A DNA stretch of 64,000 nt. Source: Acidovorax defluvii (GTDB lineage: Bacteria; Pseudomonadota; Gammaproteobacteria; Burkholderiales; Burkholderiaceae_C). The notes under the pieces were generated by a model. That model searched no databases. It saw only the letters and a list, made by a program, of their open reading frames with translations, and was not told the origin of the DNA. Of this stretch, positions 7,595-17,562 are shown piece by piece; position 1 is the stretch's first letter, and every line of letters begins with the position of its first letter. The DNA is taken from assembly GCA_003268905.1 (NCBI GenBank), contig QLTU01000008.1:39834-103833 (forward strand). Reading direction: 5' to 3'. A program made the position numbers and the translations under genes.

Positions 7595-8671
7595 TCAGGT
7601 CTTCTGCGTGAGGCTCTTGCCATGGTCGGGCGCCGGCCACAGACCACGGGGACGCAACAGCATGATGATGATCATGGCCAGGGCGATGAGCAGCTGGCGC
7701 AGGATGGCAGAGTCAATGCGCCCGTCGGTCATGGCCTGCAGCGGGCCGGCCACATAGCGCAGCACCTCGGGCAGGGCCGACAGCAGCACGGCGCCCAGAA
7801 TCACGCCAGGAATGTGGCCAATGCCGCCCAGCACCACCATGGCGACGATCATGACCGACTCCATCAGGCTGAAGGATTCGGGCGAGACAAAGCCCTGGAA
7901 CGCACCGAACATGGCACCCGACACGCCGCCAAACGAAGCGCCCATGCCAAAGGCCAGCAGCTTCATGTTGCGGGTGTTGATGCCCATGGCCTTGGCGGCG
8001 ATTTCGTCTTCGCGGATGGCCATCCAGGCGCGGCCGATGCGCGAATCCTGCAGGCGATAGCAGATCACCACGCTGACGACCACCAGCACCAGGAACAGGT
8101 AGTAATAGAGCGTGACGGAATTGATGTCAAAGCCAAACAGCTCCAGCCGCTTGCCCAGATCGAGCCCGAAGATCTTGACCGAGTCGATCTGGCCCATGCC
8201 CTTGGGGCCGTTGGTCAGGTTGACGGGGTGATCAAGGTTGTTCAGGAAGATGCGGATGATTTCGCCAAAACCCAGGGTGACGATGGCCAGGTAATCGCCG
8301 CGCAGCTTGAGCGTCGGAGCCCCCAGCACCGCCCCGAAGATCGCGGCCACCAGCGCTGCCAGCGGTATCACCAGCCACAGCGAGGTGTGCAGCCCGTTGG
8401 GGAACATGGCGGCAAACGCCGCAAAGTTGTCCGCCAGGTGCGGGGATGCCATCAGGGCAAACAGGTAGGCGCCCACGGCATAAAACGCCACATAGCCCAG
8501 GTCGAGCAGGCCGGCATAGCCGACCACGATGTTCAGGCCCAGGGCCAGCATCACATAGAGCAGCGCCAGGTCGGCAATGCGCACCCAGGCGTTGCCGAAA
8601 TACTGCAGGATGAGGGGGAGGACCAGGAGGGCAATGGCGCCCAGGATCCAGTTGAGTTTGGTGTTCTTCAT
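7595..8671 (-). CDS. livM: Branched-chain amino acid ABC permease LivM
   Basis: Inner-membrane permease subunit, 358 aa, with about ten hydrophobic segments. The stretches LNIVVGYAGLLDLGYVAFYAVGAY, LRGDYLAIVTLGFGEI and MGASFGGVSGAMFGAF are LivM signatures. The ATG at 8671 was preferred to the upstream open frame because GAGGAG lies 10 bp before it. Thirteen bp after livH. Confidence 0.94.
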   Translation of the reverse strand: MKNTKLNWILGAIALLVLPLILQYFGNAWVRIADLALLYVMLALGLNIVVGYAGLLDLGYVAFYAVGAYLFALMASPHLADNFAAFAAMFPNGLHTSLWLVIPLAALVAAIFGAVLGAPTLKLRGDYLAIVTLGFGEIIRIFLNNLDHPVNLTNGPKGMGQIDSVKIFGLDLGKRLELFGFDINSVTLYYYLFLVLVVVSVVICYRLQDSRIGRAWMAIREDEIAAKAMGINTRNMKLLAFGMGASFGGVSGAMFGAFQGFVSPESFSLMESVMIVAMVVLGGIGHIPGVILGAVLLSALPEVLRYVAGPLQAMTDGRIDSAILRQLLIALAMIIIMLLRPRGLWPAPDHGKSLTQKT

Positions 8672-8684
8672 GGTCTGCGGCTCC

Positions 8685-9614
8685 TCAGGCGCGATCGGCG
8701 ACACGCTCACCCAGCAGGCCCGAGGGGCGCAGCGTCAGGATGATGATGAGCACGATGAAGGCAAAGATGTCGGTGTAGTGGCTGCCCAGCAGGCCGCCCG
8801 TGAGCGTGCCGATATAGCCGGAACCGATGGCTTCGATGAGGCCCAGCAGGATACCCCCGACCACGGCGCCGGCCAGGTTGCCGATGCCACCGAACACCGC
8901 CGCCGTGAAGGCCTTGAGCCCCGGCAGAAAACCCATGGTGTGCTGCGCCGTGCCGTAGTTGGACGCATACATGATGCCGGCGATGGCCGCCAGAACGGCG
9001 CCAATGATGAAGGTGGCAGAGATCACCATGTCGGGCTTGACACCCATGAGCGAGGCCACGCGCGGGTTTTCGGCCGTGGCGCGCATGGCGCGGCCGAGCT
9101 TGGTGTAGTTCACCAGGTACATCAAAGCAGCCAGGGCCACCACGGTCACGCCCAGGATGAGAATCTGGGTGGAGGTGATGACAGCCCCGCCCACCTCGAA
9201 CGGCGCGGCCGGCAGCAAGGTGGGGTACGACTTGTAGTTGGGCTTCCAGATGATCATGGCCAGCGTCTGCAGCAGAATCGACATGCCGATGGCCGTGATC
9301 AGCGGCGCCAGGCGCGGGCTGGTGCGCAGCGGTTTGTAGGCCACTTTCTCGATCACGAAATTGAGGGTGGCAGCCACCACGCAGGCAATGATGGTGGCCA
9401 GCAGCAGGATGAGCCAGCCGGGGGCGCCTGGCATGGCGTCCTGCATGAGCCCTATGCAACTCCAGCTGGTGAGAGCGCCGACCATGAGCACTTCGCCATG
9501 GGCAAAATTGATCAGCTGAATAATGCCGTACACCATCGTGTAGCCCAAGGCTATCAAGGCGTACATGCTGCCGAGAACCAGACCGTTAATGATCTGCTGC
9601 AGCAAAATGTCCAT
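8685..9614 (-). CDS. livH: Branched-chain amino acid ABC permease LivH
   Basis: 309-aa inner-membrane permease. Begins MDILLQQIINGLVLGSMYAL and continues YTMVYGIIQLINFAHGEVLM, the LivH hallmark; also VFGGIGNLAGAVVGGILLGL near the C-terminus. The frame is open to 9938, but similarity starts at 9614, where an AGGA precedes the ATG. First gene of the operon; its promoter must lie in 9615-9696. Confidence 0.94.
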   Translation of the reverse strand: MDILLQQIINGLVLGSMYALIALGYTMVYGIIQLINFAHGEVLMVGALTSWSCIGLMQDAMPGAPGWLILLLATIIACVVAATLNFVIEKVAYKPLRTSPRLAPLITAIGMSILLQTLAMIIWKPNYKSYPTLLPAAPFEVGGAVITSTQILILGVTVVALAALMYLVNYTKLGRAMRATAENPRVASLMGVKPDMVISATFIIGAVLAAIAGIMYASNYGTAQHTMGFLPGLKAFTAAVFGGIGNLAGAVVGGILLGLIEAIGSGYIGTLTGGLLGSHYTDIFAFIVLIIILTLRPSGLLGERVADRA

Positions 9615-9961
9615 AAGAGAAGTCCTTCGTTTGTGACGTACCCACCGCTTTGGCACCGAAATCGGTACAGCCTTGTGGGCCCGACTGCCATGTAGCAAAA
9701 AACCCGCCAGGAGTGCAGCTGTGCGGGTTTGAGGACGGGATTGTAGCGAGTAGTCTGTGGCCGCCCGGGCCCCGGTCGGCGGGGTTTTCCCTTGGGTTTC
9801 AGGCCCATCAGCCAGGGACGCCGTGCATAAGCAAGGTTGATGGACCTGCCGCACAAGACGTTCAGATTTATCACCGCAAGCGTGCCCATGCGGCCGCCAC
9901 ACCGCCAACACCCATCGCGGCGTCTGCGGCCATGGCATTCAGTGCAGCCCGCAGGTTGCGT
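9615..9961. other. Intergenic region between rarA and livH
   Basis: 347 bp holding the presumed liv promoter (9615-9696) and the rarA terminator. From 9731 to 9961 nothing convincing was found; the weak frames there lack family similarity. Confidence 0.6.
9697..9730 (-). terminator. Terminator downstream of rarA
   Basis: AAACCCGC ... GCGGGTTT stem followed by further T residues on the minus strand, about 230 bp after the rarA stop and before livH. Confidence 0.7.
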
Positions 9962-11314
9962 TCAAGGCGTCTGCGGATCCGGGTCGATGGCAGCGGCTGT
10001 GACAGCGACGGCCGCATTGCGCGCGCGCATGTCCCGCAGCTTTTGCGCAATCTTGATTTCCAGGCCCCGCTCGACCGGCTGGTAGAAGCCCGGCTCGTCC
10101 ATGCCGTCGGGCAGGTAGCGCTCGCCGGCGGCAAAACCGCCCTCCTCGTCGTGCGCGTAGCGGTAGCCCTTGCCATAGTCCAGCGCTTTCATGAGCTTGG
10201 TGGGCGCGTTGCGCAGGTGCATGGGCACGGGGCGCGTGCTGTCCTGCTTTACCAGGGCGCGGGCGGCGTTGTAGGCCTTGTAGACGGCGTTGGACTTGGG
10301 CGCCACGGCCAGGTAGACCACGCATTCGGCCAGCGCCAGCTCGCCCTCGGGGCTGCCCAGGCGCTCGTACACCTCGGCGCAGTCGAGTGCCAGGCGCAGC
10401 GCGCGCGGGTCGGCCAGGCCAATGTCTTCGCTGGCCATGCGCACCAGGCGGCGCGCCATGTAGCGCGGGTCGGCGCCGCCGTCGAGCATGCGCACCAGCC
10501 AGTACAGCGCCGCGTCGGGGTCAGAGCCGCGCACCGATTTGTGCAGCGCGCTGATGGTGTCGTAGAACTGCTCGCCGCCTTTGTCATAGCGGCGCATGCG
10601 CTCGCCCAGCACCTTGAGCAGCCAGGCGTCGGTGATTTCGGCCAGCTGCTCCTGCTGCGCCGCCATCTCCAGCGTCTCCAGCGTGTTGAGCAGGCGCCGG
10701 GCATCGCCATCGGAATACGCCACAAGCCGCTCGACCGCTTCTTTTTCAATAGCACGTAGCGCTTGCTGTGATTGGGCCAGCGCCACAATTTGCTTCAAAT
10801 CATCGACAGAGAGCGGTTGCAGCACATACACCGCCGCGCGCGACAGCAGGGCCGAGTTGACCTCAAACGACGGGTTTTCGGTGGTGGCGCCAATGAAGGT
10901 GAACAGGCCGCTTTCGACATGTGGCAAAAAGGCGTCCTGCTGGCTCTTGTTGAAGCGGTGCACTTCATCAACGAACACCAGGGTGTGCTGCTGCATCAGC
11001 CCATCACGCGCAACCTGTGCCCGCTCGACAGCCTCGCGGATGTCCTTGACCCCGCCCAGCACGGCGCTGATGCTGATGAACTGCGCATCAAACGCATAGG
11101 CCATGAGCCGCGCAATCGTTGTCTTGCCCACACCCGGCGGCCCCCACAGAATGCAGCTGTGCGGCCGCCCCGACTCAAACGCCAGGCGCAGCGGCATGCC
11201 CGGCCCCAGCACATGCTGCTGGCCAATCACCTGCGCAAGGCTGCGCGGGCGCAGCAACTCGGCGAGTGGAGTATGAGAATGCGGCACGCTGGCCGCTTTG
11301 GGGGCATCTGTCAT
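9962..11314 (-). CDS. rarA: Replication-associated recombination protein A (RarA/MgsA)
   Basis: AAA+ clamp-loader-like ATPase acting at stalled forks and single-strand gaps. 450 aa: RPRSLAQVIGQQHVLG at the N-terminus, Walker A LWGPPGVGKTTIARLMA, Walker B LVFVDEVHRFNKSQQD, sensor 1 FIGATTENPSFEVN, and the C-terminal tetramerisation domain with RMASEDIGLADPRAL. Start ATG at 11314 (MTDAPKAA). Residues about 171-190 (LKQIVALAQSQQALRAIEKE) are encoded by a copy of the dispersed palindromic repeat (10743-10800). Confidence 0.95.
   Translation of the reverse strand: MTDAPKAASVPHSHTPLAELLRPRSLAQVIGQQHVLGPGMPLRLAFESGRPHSCILWGPPGVGKTTIARLMAYAFDAQFISISAVLGGVKDIREAVERAQVARDGLMQQHTLVFVDEVHRFNKSQQDAFLPHVESGLFTFIGATTENPSFEVNSALLSRAAVYVLQPLSVDDLKQIVALAQSQQALRAIEKEAVERLVAYSDGDARRLLNTLETLEMAAQQEQLAEITDAWLLKVLGERMRRYDKGGEQFYDTISALHKSVRGSDPDAALYWLVRMLDGGADPRYMARRLVRMASEDIGLADPRALRLALDCAEVYERLGSPEGELALAECVVYLAVAPKSNAVYKAYNAARALVKQDSTRPVPMHLRNAPTKLMKALDYGKGYRYAHDEEGGFAAGERYLPDGMDEPGFYQPVERGLEIKIAQKLRDMRARNAAVAVTAAAIDPDPQTP
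10743..10800 (+). repeat. Dispersed AGCGCT repeat inside rarA, copy 3
   Basis: Plus-strand CAATAGCACGTAGCGCTTGC ... GCCAGCGCCACAATTTGCTT has the arms and tail of the family and is read in frame as part of the RarA lid/linker region. Confidence 0.55.
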
Positions 11315-11414
11315 GAATAACGGGCATTGCGGCTCACATGCCTGGCACGGCAATCATGCCACCGCCACGGCAACCTGACGGAGCACAACACACTGTGCAG
11401 CAGCACAGGCGAAA

Positions 11415-12404
11415 ATGGTACCGCCTACGGATCCATTCGCTGTGCCTTCCATCCCCCTCCCCCCAGCATCCCTTGACACGACGCCCCCGCCATCACCGGG
11501 CTGGCGAATGCTGCTGCGCATGACGCGGCCACACTTTTTGCTTTTGACCGCAGCGGCGTGCGTGCTGGGGATGTCATTTGCCGTGGCCTGCGGCTGCGGG
11601 TTCGATCCCGCCAGGGCGGCAGCCACCATGGTGCTGGCCATCATGGCGCACGCAGGAGCCAACGTGCTCAACGACTACCACGACGCGCGCAACGGCGCAG
11701 ACGCGGCCAATCAGCAGGGGCTGTATCCGTTTTCGGGTGGCGCCCGGCTGATCCAGCAGGGGCAGGTGTCCGCGCTGGACACGGCCCGCTGGGCAGCGTT
11801 GCTGCTGCTGTTGCTGATCCCCGCAGGCCTGTTGCTGGCGGTCAAAACGGGCGGCGGCTTGCTCTTGATTGGCATGGCGGGGCTTTTTTTGGCCTGGGCT
11901 TACTCTGCGCCGCCATTCAAGCTGATGTCACGAGGGCTCGGTGAAGTGACCGCAGCCGTCGCTTGGTGGCTGGTGGTACTGGGGGCCGACTATGTTCAGC
12001 GGCGCCATTTCTTCTTGATACCGGCGGTGTCCGCCGTGAGTTTCGGGCTGCTGGTCGCCAATATCCTGTTGATTGCCGGCTTTGCAGACGCCCCCTCGGA
12101 CGCACAGGTGGGCAAAAAGACGCTGGTGGTGCGCATGGGAGCACGCCGCGCCGCCTGGCTCTATCTGGGGATCGCCCTGGCGGCGCACGGGTGGCTCGCG
12201 CTCGGCGTATGGCTGCTGATCCCGCCCACGACTGCGTTGTGGGGCATGGTGTCCCTGCCCCTGTCCCTGGCAGCGGCCGCGTCACTGATGCACCATGCCC
12301 ACGCGGCACAACGCCTGCAACCGGCGATGGTGCTCACCATTGCCGCCGCTGTGGTCCACGCGCTTGCGGTTTCCGCCGGGTTGATGTCGTTGCCCTGGGG
12401 CTGA
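11415..12404 (+). CDS. UbiA-family prenyltransferase (MenA-like)
   Basis: 329-aa integral membrane enzyme that joins a polyprenyl diphosphate to an aromatic or quinone acceptor. Both Asp-rich motifs are present: NDYHDARNG (NDxxDxxxG) and DAPSDAQVGKKTLVVRMG (DxxxDxxxGKxT). About eight hydrophobic helices follow a 30-residue Pro-rich N-terminus, so the true start may be internal (for example the M at residue 32). Most like MenA/1,4-dihydroxy-2-naphthoate prenyltransferases, but no other menaquinone genes are near. It sits on the opposite strand between rarA and lolA, which are often close neighbours in proteobacteria. Confidence 0.85.
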   Translation: MVPPTDPFAVPSIPLPPASLDTTPPPSPGWRMLLRMTRPHFLLLTAAACVLGMSFAVACGCGFDPARAAATMVLAIMAHAGANVLNDYHDARNGADAANQQGLYPFSGGARLIQQGQVSALDTARWAALLLLLLIPAGLLLAVKTGGGLLLIGMAGLFLAWAYSAPPFKLMSRGLGEVTAAVAWWLVVLGADYVQRRHFFLIPAVSAVSFGLLVANILLIAGFADAPSDAQVGKKTLVVRMGARRAAWLYLGIALAAHGWLALGVWLLIPPTTALWGMVSLPLSLAAAASLMHHAHAAQRLQPAMVLTIAAAVVHALAVSAGLMSLPWG

Positions 12405-12428
12405 ACCCCGATTCAGTCGCCAAAAAAT

Positions 12429-13061
12429 TTACTGCCGTACTACATCCGCCCCTTGCGGCGGCTTGAACTGGAAGGTGGCGGGTGGCAGCGCTGCATTGGC
12501 CTGCATGCCAGTGAAGCGGATGGCCGAGCGCTGGCCAAAGCTGTCCAGAATGTCGAGCGCGGCCAGTTGTTCACCCGCAAAGCCTACGCGCACGCTCTGC
12601 AGTTGGCCATCTTTGGTCTTGGGACGCGCCAGCACCCATTGCAGGCCATCCTGGTCGGGGGCGGCTTCCAGCGTGAAATCGGCCTTCAGCGCCGACAGGT
12701 CGGGCGCAGAGGCCAGCAGCGCGGCGGGCGTGCTGCCCAAAGCCTGGGACTGGGCACGCTGGGTGACCTGGTTCAGATCGGTGTCGTAAAGCCACAGCGC
12801 TTGCCCGTCGGCCACGATGGTCTGTTCGAAAGGCTTTTTGTAAACGAACTTGAACCGCCCCGGCCGCTGGAACTCGAATGTGCCACTGCTGGTTTTGGTG
12901 CGCGCGACCTGGCCGTCTTTCGGGGGCGAGGTGACCACCTGGGTAAAGTCGGCGCGGCCGGTCTGGCTGCCCTTCATGAAGGATTCAAGGCTTTTTAGCC
13001 CGTCAGCGCTTGCCAGCTGTGCGCCAGCTGCTATCAAAATTGCAATAGCGATTTTTTTCAA
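12429..13061 (-). CDS. lolA: Outer-membrane lipoprotein carrier LolA
   Basis: Periplasmic chaperone that carries lipoproteins from LolCDE to LolB. 210 aa, with a signal peptide MKKIAIAILIAAGAQLASA and mature sequence including SGTFEFQRPGRFKFVYKKPFEQ and DGQALWLYDTDLNQVTQR, typical of LolA. The hydrophobic core, cleavage site and first mature residues are encoded by a copy of the dispersed repeat (12989-13040). Lies 51 bp downstream of ftsK; the two are probably co-transcribed. Confidence 0.95.
   Translation of the reverse strand: MKKIAIAILIAAGAQLASADGLKSLESFMKGSQTGRADFTQVVTSPPKDGQVARTKTSSGTFEFQRPGRFKFVYKKPFEQTIVADGQALWLYDTDLNQVTQRAQSQALGSTPAALLASAPDLSALKADFTLEAAPDQDGLQWVLARPKTKDGQLQSVRVGFAGEQLAALDILDSFGQRSAIRFTGMQANAALPPATFQFKPPQGADVVRQ
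12989..13040 (-). repeat. Dispersed AGCGCT repeat forming the LolA signal peptide, copy 4
   Basis: Minus strand ATTTTGATAGCAGCTGGCGC...CAAGCGCTGACGGGCT matches the family (GATAGCTGCTAGCGC ... AAGCGCTAGAGGCC). It encodes LolA residues about 8-24. Confidence 0.75.
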
Positions 13062-13112
13062 CAGAAACTCCTTTGGGGTGACCGCAGGGCCGGGCTCATT
13101 GCCCTGCCCCCG

Positions 13113-15443
13113 TCATTCACTGCGTGCGGGTACCAGCACTTCACGCTGGCCGCTGGTGGTGAGGCCACTGACCAGACCCGCCTTTTCCATGTCTTCGAGC
13201 AGGCGTGCCGAGCGGTTGTAGCCAATGCGCAGCTTGCGCTGCACGTAGGAGATGCTGGCCTTGCGGTCTTTGAGCACCACTTCCACGGCCTGGTCGTACA
13301 TGGGGTCTTTCTCGCCGCCGTCACCACCGTCTGCGGTCAGATCACTGTCGCCGTCCACAGTTCCCCCTTCGAGCACGCCCTCAATGTAATCAGGGTCGCC
13401 CTGGCTCTTGAGGTAGCTCACCACGCGGTGCACTTCTTCGTCACTGACAAAGGCGCCGTGCACACGGATCGGCAGGCCGGTGCCGCTGGCCATGTAGAGC
13501 ATGTCGCCCATGCCCAGCAGGGCCTCGGCACCCATCTGGTCAAGGATGGTGCGGCTGTCGATCTTGGAGCCCACCGAAAACGCAATGCGGGTGGGAATGT
13601 TGGCCTTGATGAGGCCGGTGATCACATCCACGCTGGGGCGCTGGGTGGCCAAAATCAGGTGAATGCCCGCCGCACGCGCCTTTTGCGCCAGGCGGGCAAT
13701 CAGCTCTTCGATCTTCTTGCCCACCACCATCATCAGGTCGGCCAGCTCGTCGATGATCACCACGATGTGCGGCAAGCGCTGCAGCGGCTCAGGACTTTCG
13801 GGCGTGAGGCTGAAGGGGTTGTAGATGAATTCTTCGCGCGCCTTGGCTTCGTCGATCTTGACGTTGTAGCCCGCCAGGTTGCGCACACCGAGCTTGGACA
13901 TGAGCTTGTAGCGCCGCTCCATCTCGGCCACGCACCAGTTCAGGCCGTTGGCGGCCTGCTTCATGTCGGTGACCACGGGCGCCAGCAGGTGCGGAATGCC
14001 TTCGTACACCGACATTTCCAGCATCTTGGGGTCGATCATCAACAGGCGCACATCGCGCGCCTCGGCCTTGTAAAGCAGCGACAAAATCATGGCGTTGATA
14101 CCGACCGACTTGCCCGAACCGGTGGTACCCGCCACCAGCACGTGCGGCATCTTGGCCAGGTCGGCCACCACCGGGTTGCCCACGATGTCCTTGCCCAGGC
14201 CCATGGTGAGCATGCTCTTGGCCTCATGGTAGACCTGCGAGCCCAAAATCTCGGACAGGCGGATGGATTGGCGCTTGGCGTTGGGCAGCTCCAGCGCCAT
14301 ATAGTTTTTACCAGGAATGGTCTCCACCACGCGGATGGACACCAGGCTGAGCGAGCGCGCCAGGTCCTTGGCCAGGCCCACGATCTGCGAGCCTTTCACA
14401 CCCGTGGCGGGCTCGATTTCGTAGCGGGTGATCACCGGGCCGGGCATGGCCGCCACCACGCGCACCTCCACGCCGAAGTCCTTGAGTTTTTTCTCGATGA
14501 GGCGGCTGGTCATCTCCAGTGTCTCGGGTGCCACGGTCTCCTGGCGCAGCAGCGGGCCGTCGAGCAGGTCCACCAGCGGCAGCTTGCTGTCGGGCATTTC
14601 GGTGAACAGGGGCTTTTGCCGCTCTTTGACCACGCGGGCGCTTTGGGGCACATCCGCCAGCACCGGCTCGATGATCTGCACCGGCGCAGGATGGTGCTCT
14701 TCGCTTTCGGTGCGCTCTTCCAGCACCACCACAGCGCGCTCGCGCGCGGCCTTTCGGCCCACGGCCACATCCTTGGCCACTTCGCGCCGGGCCAGGCGCG
14801 ACCGCACCAGGGTATCAATGCGGGCACCCAGCACCTCTGCCACATGACCCCAGGAAAAACGGAACACCAGGGCAGCCCCCAGCACCAGGACCACGATGCC
14901 CAGCAAGCCCGAGCCCGTAAAACCCAGCCATTTCACACTGGCAGGCCCCACGATGTAGCCCAGCACGCCCCCCGCATGCCCCGGCAGCAACGCTTCGAGG
15001 CGGTAAAGGCGCGACCATTCCAGCGCCGTACTGGCGCTCATGAGCAGCGCCAGCCCACCCCAGAACAACGCACGGCGCGCGGCGGGGCTTGCGGCACCCA
15101 CCACAGGTTCGCCGCCACGCATCCAGCGCGCCAGCGAAGCAATCCAGGCACGCACCCCTGCCGCCACACACCACCACACCGAAAATCCGAGCATGAAATA
15201 GCTGCCGTCAGCCAGCCAGGCACCAAACCGCCCTGCCCAATTGGCCACCAACCGGTCGCCGCGCGTGCCCGAGGTGGACCACGCAGCGTCCTGTGCGGAA
15301 TAGCTGGACAGCGCCAGCAGCCAGAAAACCAGCGCCAGCAGGCCCACGACAAGGCCTATTTCGTGGCCGAAGCGGGCTGCGCCGGTGCGGGGTGCAGAGC
15401 GGGCCGAAGAGGAAGCATTCAGGGTATTGAGTGAATAGGTCAT
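13113..15443 (-). CDS. ftsK: DNA translocase FtsK
   Basis: Septum-anchored motor that pumps the terminus region and activates XerCD at dif. 776 aa: four N-terminal membrane helices (residues about 25-180), a short linker, the motor with Walker [18 protein letters not shown] and Walker [16 protein letters not shown], and a C-terminal gamma winged helix ([29 protein letters not shown]). The start at 15443 ([13 protein letters not shown]) replaces a longer open frame without similarity. Much shorter linker than E. coli FtsK, as usual for this order. Divergent from trxB. Confidence 0.96.
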   Translation of the reverse strand: MTYSLNTLNASSSARSAPRTGAARFGHEIGLVVGLLALVFWLLALSSYSAQDAAWSTSGTRGDRLVANWAGRFGAWLADGSYFMLGFSVWWCVAAGVRAWIASLARWMRGGEPVVGAASPAARRALFWGGLALLMSASTALEWSRLYRLEALLPGHAGGVLGYIVGPASVKWLGFTGSGLLGIVVLVLGAALVFRFSWGHVAEVLGARIDTLVRSRLARREVAKDVAVGRKAARERAVVVLEERTESEEHHPAPVQIIEPVLADVPQSARVVKERQKPLFTEMPDSKLPLVDLLDGPLLRQETVAPETLEMTSRLIEKKLKDFGVEVRVVAAMPGPVITRYEIEPATGVKGSQIVGLAKDLARSLSLVSIRVVETIPGKNYMALELPNAKRQSIRLSEILGSQVYHEAKSMLTMGLGKDIVGNPVVADLAKMPHVLVAGTTGSGKSVGINAMILSLLYKAEARDVRLLMIDPKMLEMSVYEGIPHLLAPVVTDMKQAANGLNWCVAEMERRYKLMSKLGVRNLAGYNVKIDEAKAREEFIYNPFSLTPESPEPLQRLPHIVVIIDELADLMMVVGKKIEELIARLAQKARAAGIHLILATQRPSVDVITGLIKANIPTRIAFSVGSKIDSRTILDQMGAEALLGMGDMLYMASGTGLPIRVHGAFVSDEEVHRVVSYLKSQGDPDYIEGVLEGGTVDGDSDLTADGGDGGEKDPMYDQAVEVVLKDRKASISYVQRKLRIGYNRSARLLEDMEKAGLVSGLTTSGQREVLVPARSE

Positions 15444-16732
<1,289 letters not shown>

Positions 16733-16744
16733 GAAAGCCAGGGC

Positions 16745-16820
16745 GTCCCCAGACTCCGTCGCTGTGCGGGTCGCCGCCTCCCGCTGGGGGCTTATCTGTC
16801 TTGGGGCGGCCCGGCGACAA
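16745..16820 (+). repeat. Partial copy of the 83-bp repeat type
   Basis: The end of this stretch, CTTGGGGCGGCCCGGCGA, is identical to the end of the tandem units at 2413-3160, and the preceding part has the same Gly/Cys-codon-like hairpin layout (CGCCTCCCGCTGGGGG). Lies between trxB and rpmB. Confidence 0.6.
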
Positions 16821-16850
16821 AAAGCGAGCCGCAGGCTATAATCTGCGGCT
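16810..16850 (+). promoter_or_regulatory. Predicted rpmB-rpmG promoter with palindrome around -10
   Basis: A perfect TATAAT (16837-16842) lies in the loop of an 8-bp inverted repeat AGCCGCAG/CTGCGGCT (16827-16850). The start of transcription would fall near 16849, leaving a leader of about 150 nt before rpmB. The -35 is poorly defined. Confidence 0.55.
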
Positions 16851-16997
16851 TTGCTGAATTCGGCCCGTTTTTGCGGTCCTCCGAAACAGGCAAATCGGGT
16901 TACCGCCACCCCTTCTGGCGAGGTGAGGCCGCTAGCCAACCTGGGCAAACAAGCCAGGGCCCAGCGAACGGCCGTTAAAAAGTATCGGAGTGTCCTC

Positions 16998-17231
16998 ATG
17001 GCACGCGTCTGCGACGTAACGGGCAAGAAGCCCATGGTCGGGAACAACGTTTCCCACGCCAACAATAAAACCAAGCGCCGGTTCCTGCCGAACCTGCAAT
17101 ACCGCCGTTTCTGGGTTGAGACCGAAAACCGCTGGGTTCGCCTGCGTGTTTCGAGCGCTGCCCTGCGTTTGATCGACAAGAACGGTATCGACTCGGTGCT
17201 CGCAGACCTGCGCGCACGTGGTCAGGCTTAA
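16998..17231 (+). CDS. rpmB: 50S ribosomal protein L28
   Basis: 77 aa, [29 protein letters not shown] at the start, the usual length and sequence. A longer open frame begins at 16851 but has no similarity. Twelve bp upstream of rpmG, normal partner in one transcript. The four-Cys zinc form is absent here (a single Cys). Confidence 0.98.
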   Translation: MARVCDVTGKKPMVGNNVSHANNKTKRRFLPNLQYRRFWVETENRWVRLRVSSAALRLIDKNGIDSVLADLRARGQA

Positions 17232-17242
17232 GGAGAAGCACC

Positions 17243-17413
17243 ATGGCAAGCAAAGGCGGACGCGACAAGATCAAGCTGGAATCCACTGCGGGTACCGGTC
17301 ATTTCTACACCACGACCAAGAACAAGAAAACCATGCCCGAGAAGATGGCGATCATGAAGTTTGATCCCAAGGCTCGCAAGCATGTCGAATACAAGGAAAT
17401 GAAGCTGAAGTAA
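17243..17413 (+). CDS. rpmG: 50S ribosomal protein L33
   Basis: 56 aa ([20 protein letters not shown]...[11 protein letters not shown]). The Cys-free form of L33, so independent of zinc. An AGGAGA ribosome-binding site lies just upstream. Second gene of the rpmBG operon, followed by a terminator. Confidence 0.97.
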   Translation: MASKGGRDKIKLESTAGTGHFYTTTKNKKTMPEKMAIMKFDPKARKHVEYKEMKLK

Positions 17414-17433
17414 TTCAGCCTCAGGTCTTTCGG

Positions 17434-17468
17434 AAAAACCGCCCTGCCGCAAGGTTGGGCGGTTTTTT
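17434..17468 (+). terminator. rpmBG terminator
   Basis: AAAAACCGCCC ... GGGCGGTTTTTT, perfect 11-bp stem with T run, 20 bp after the rpmG stop. Confidence 0.92.
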
Positions 17469-17562
17469 CATGCCCGCGCCCACCATGCGAGGGTGAACTT
17501 GCCAAAACACCCGCTGCGTTGTCGCCCCGGCGGGCGGGGCTCAATCATCATCAGGGCAACCG

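Noticed and set aside
13428..15434. 668-codon plus-strand ORF antisense to ftsK
   Set aside because: Low-complexity His/Gln/Arg-rich translation of a high-GC antisense frame; ftsK on the other strand is certain.
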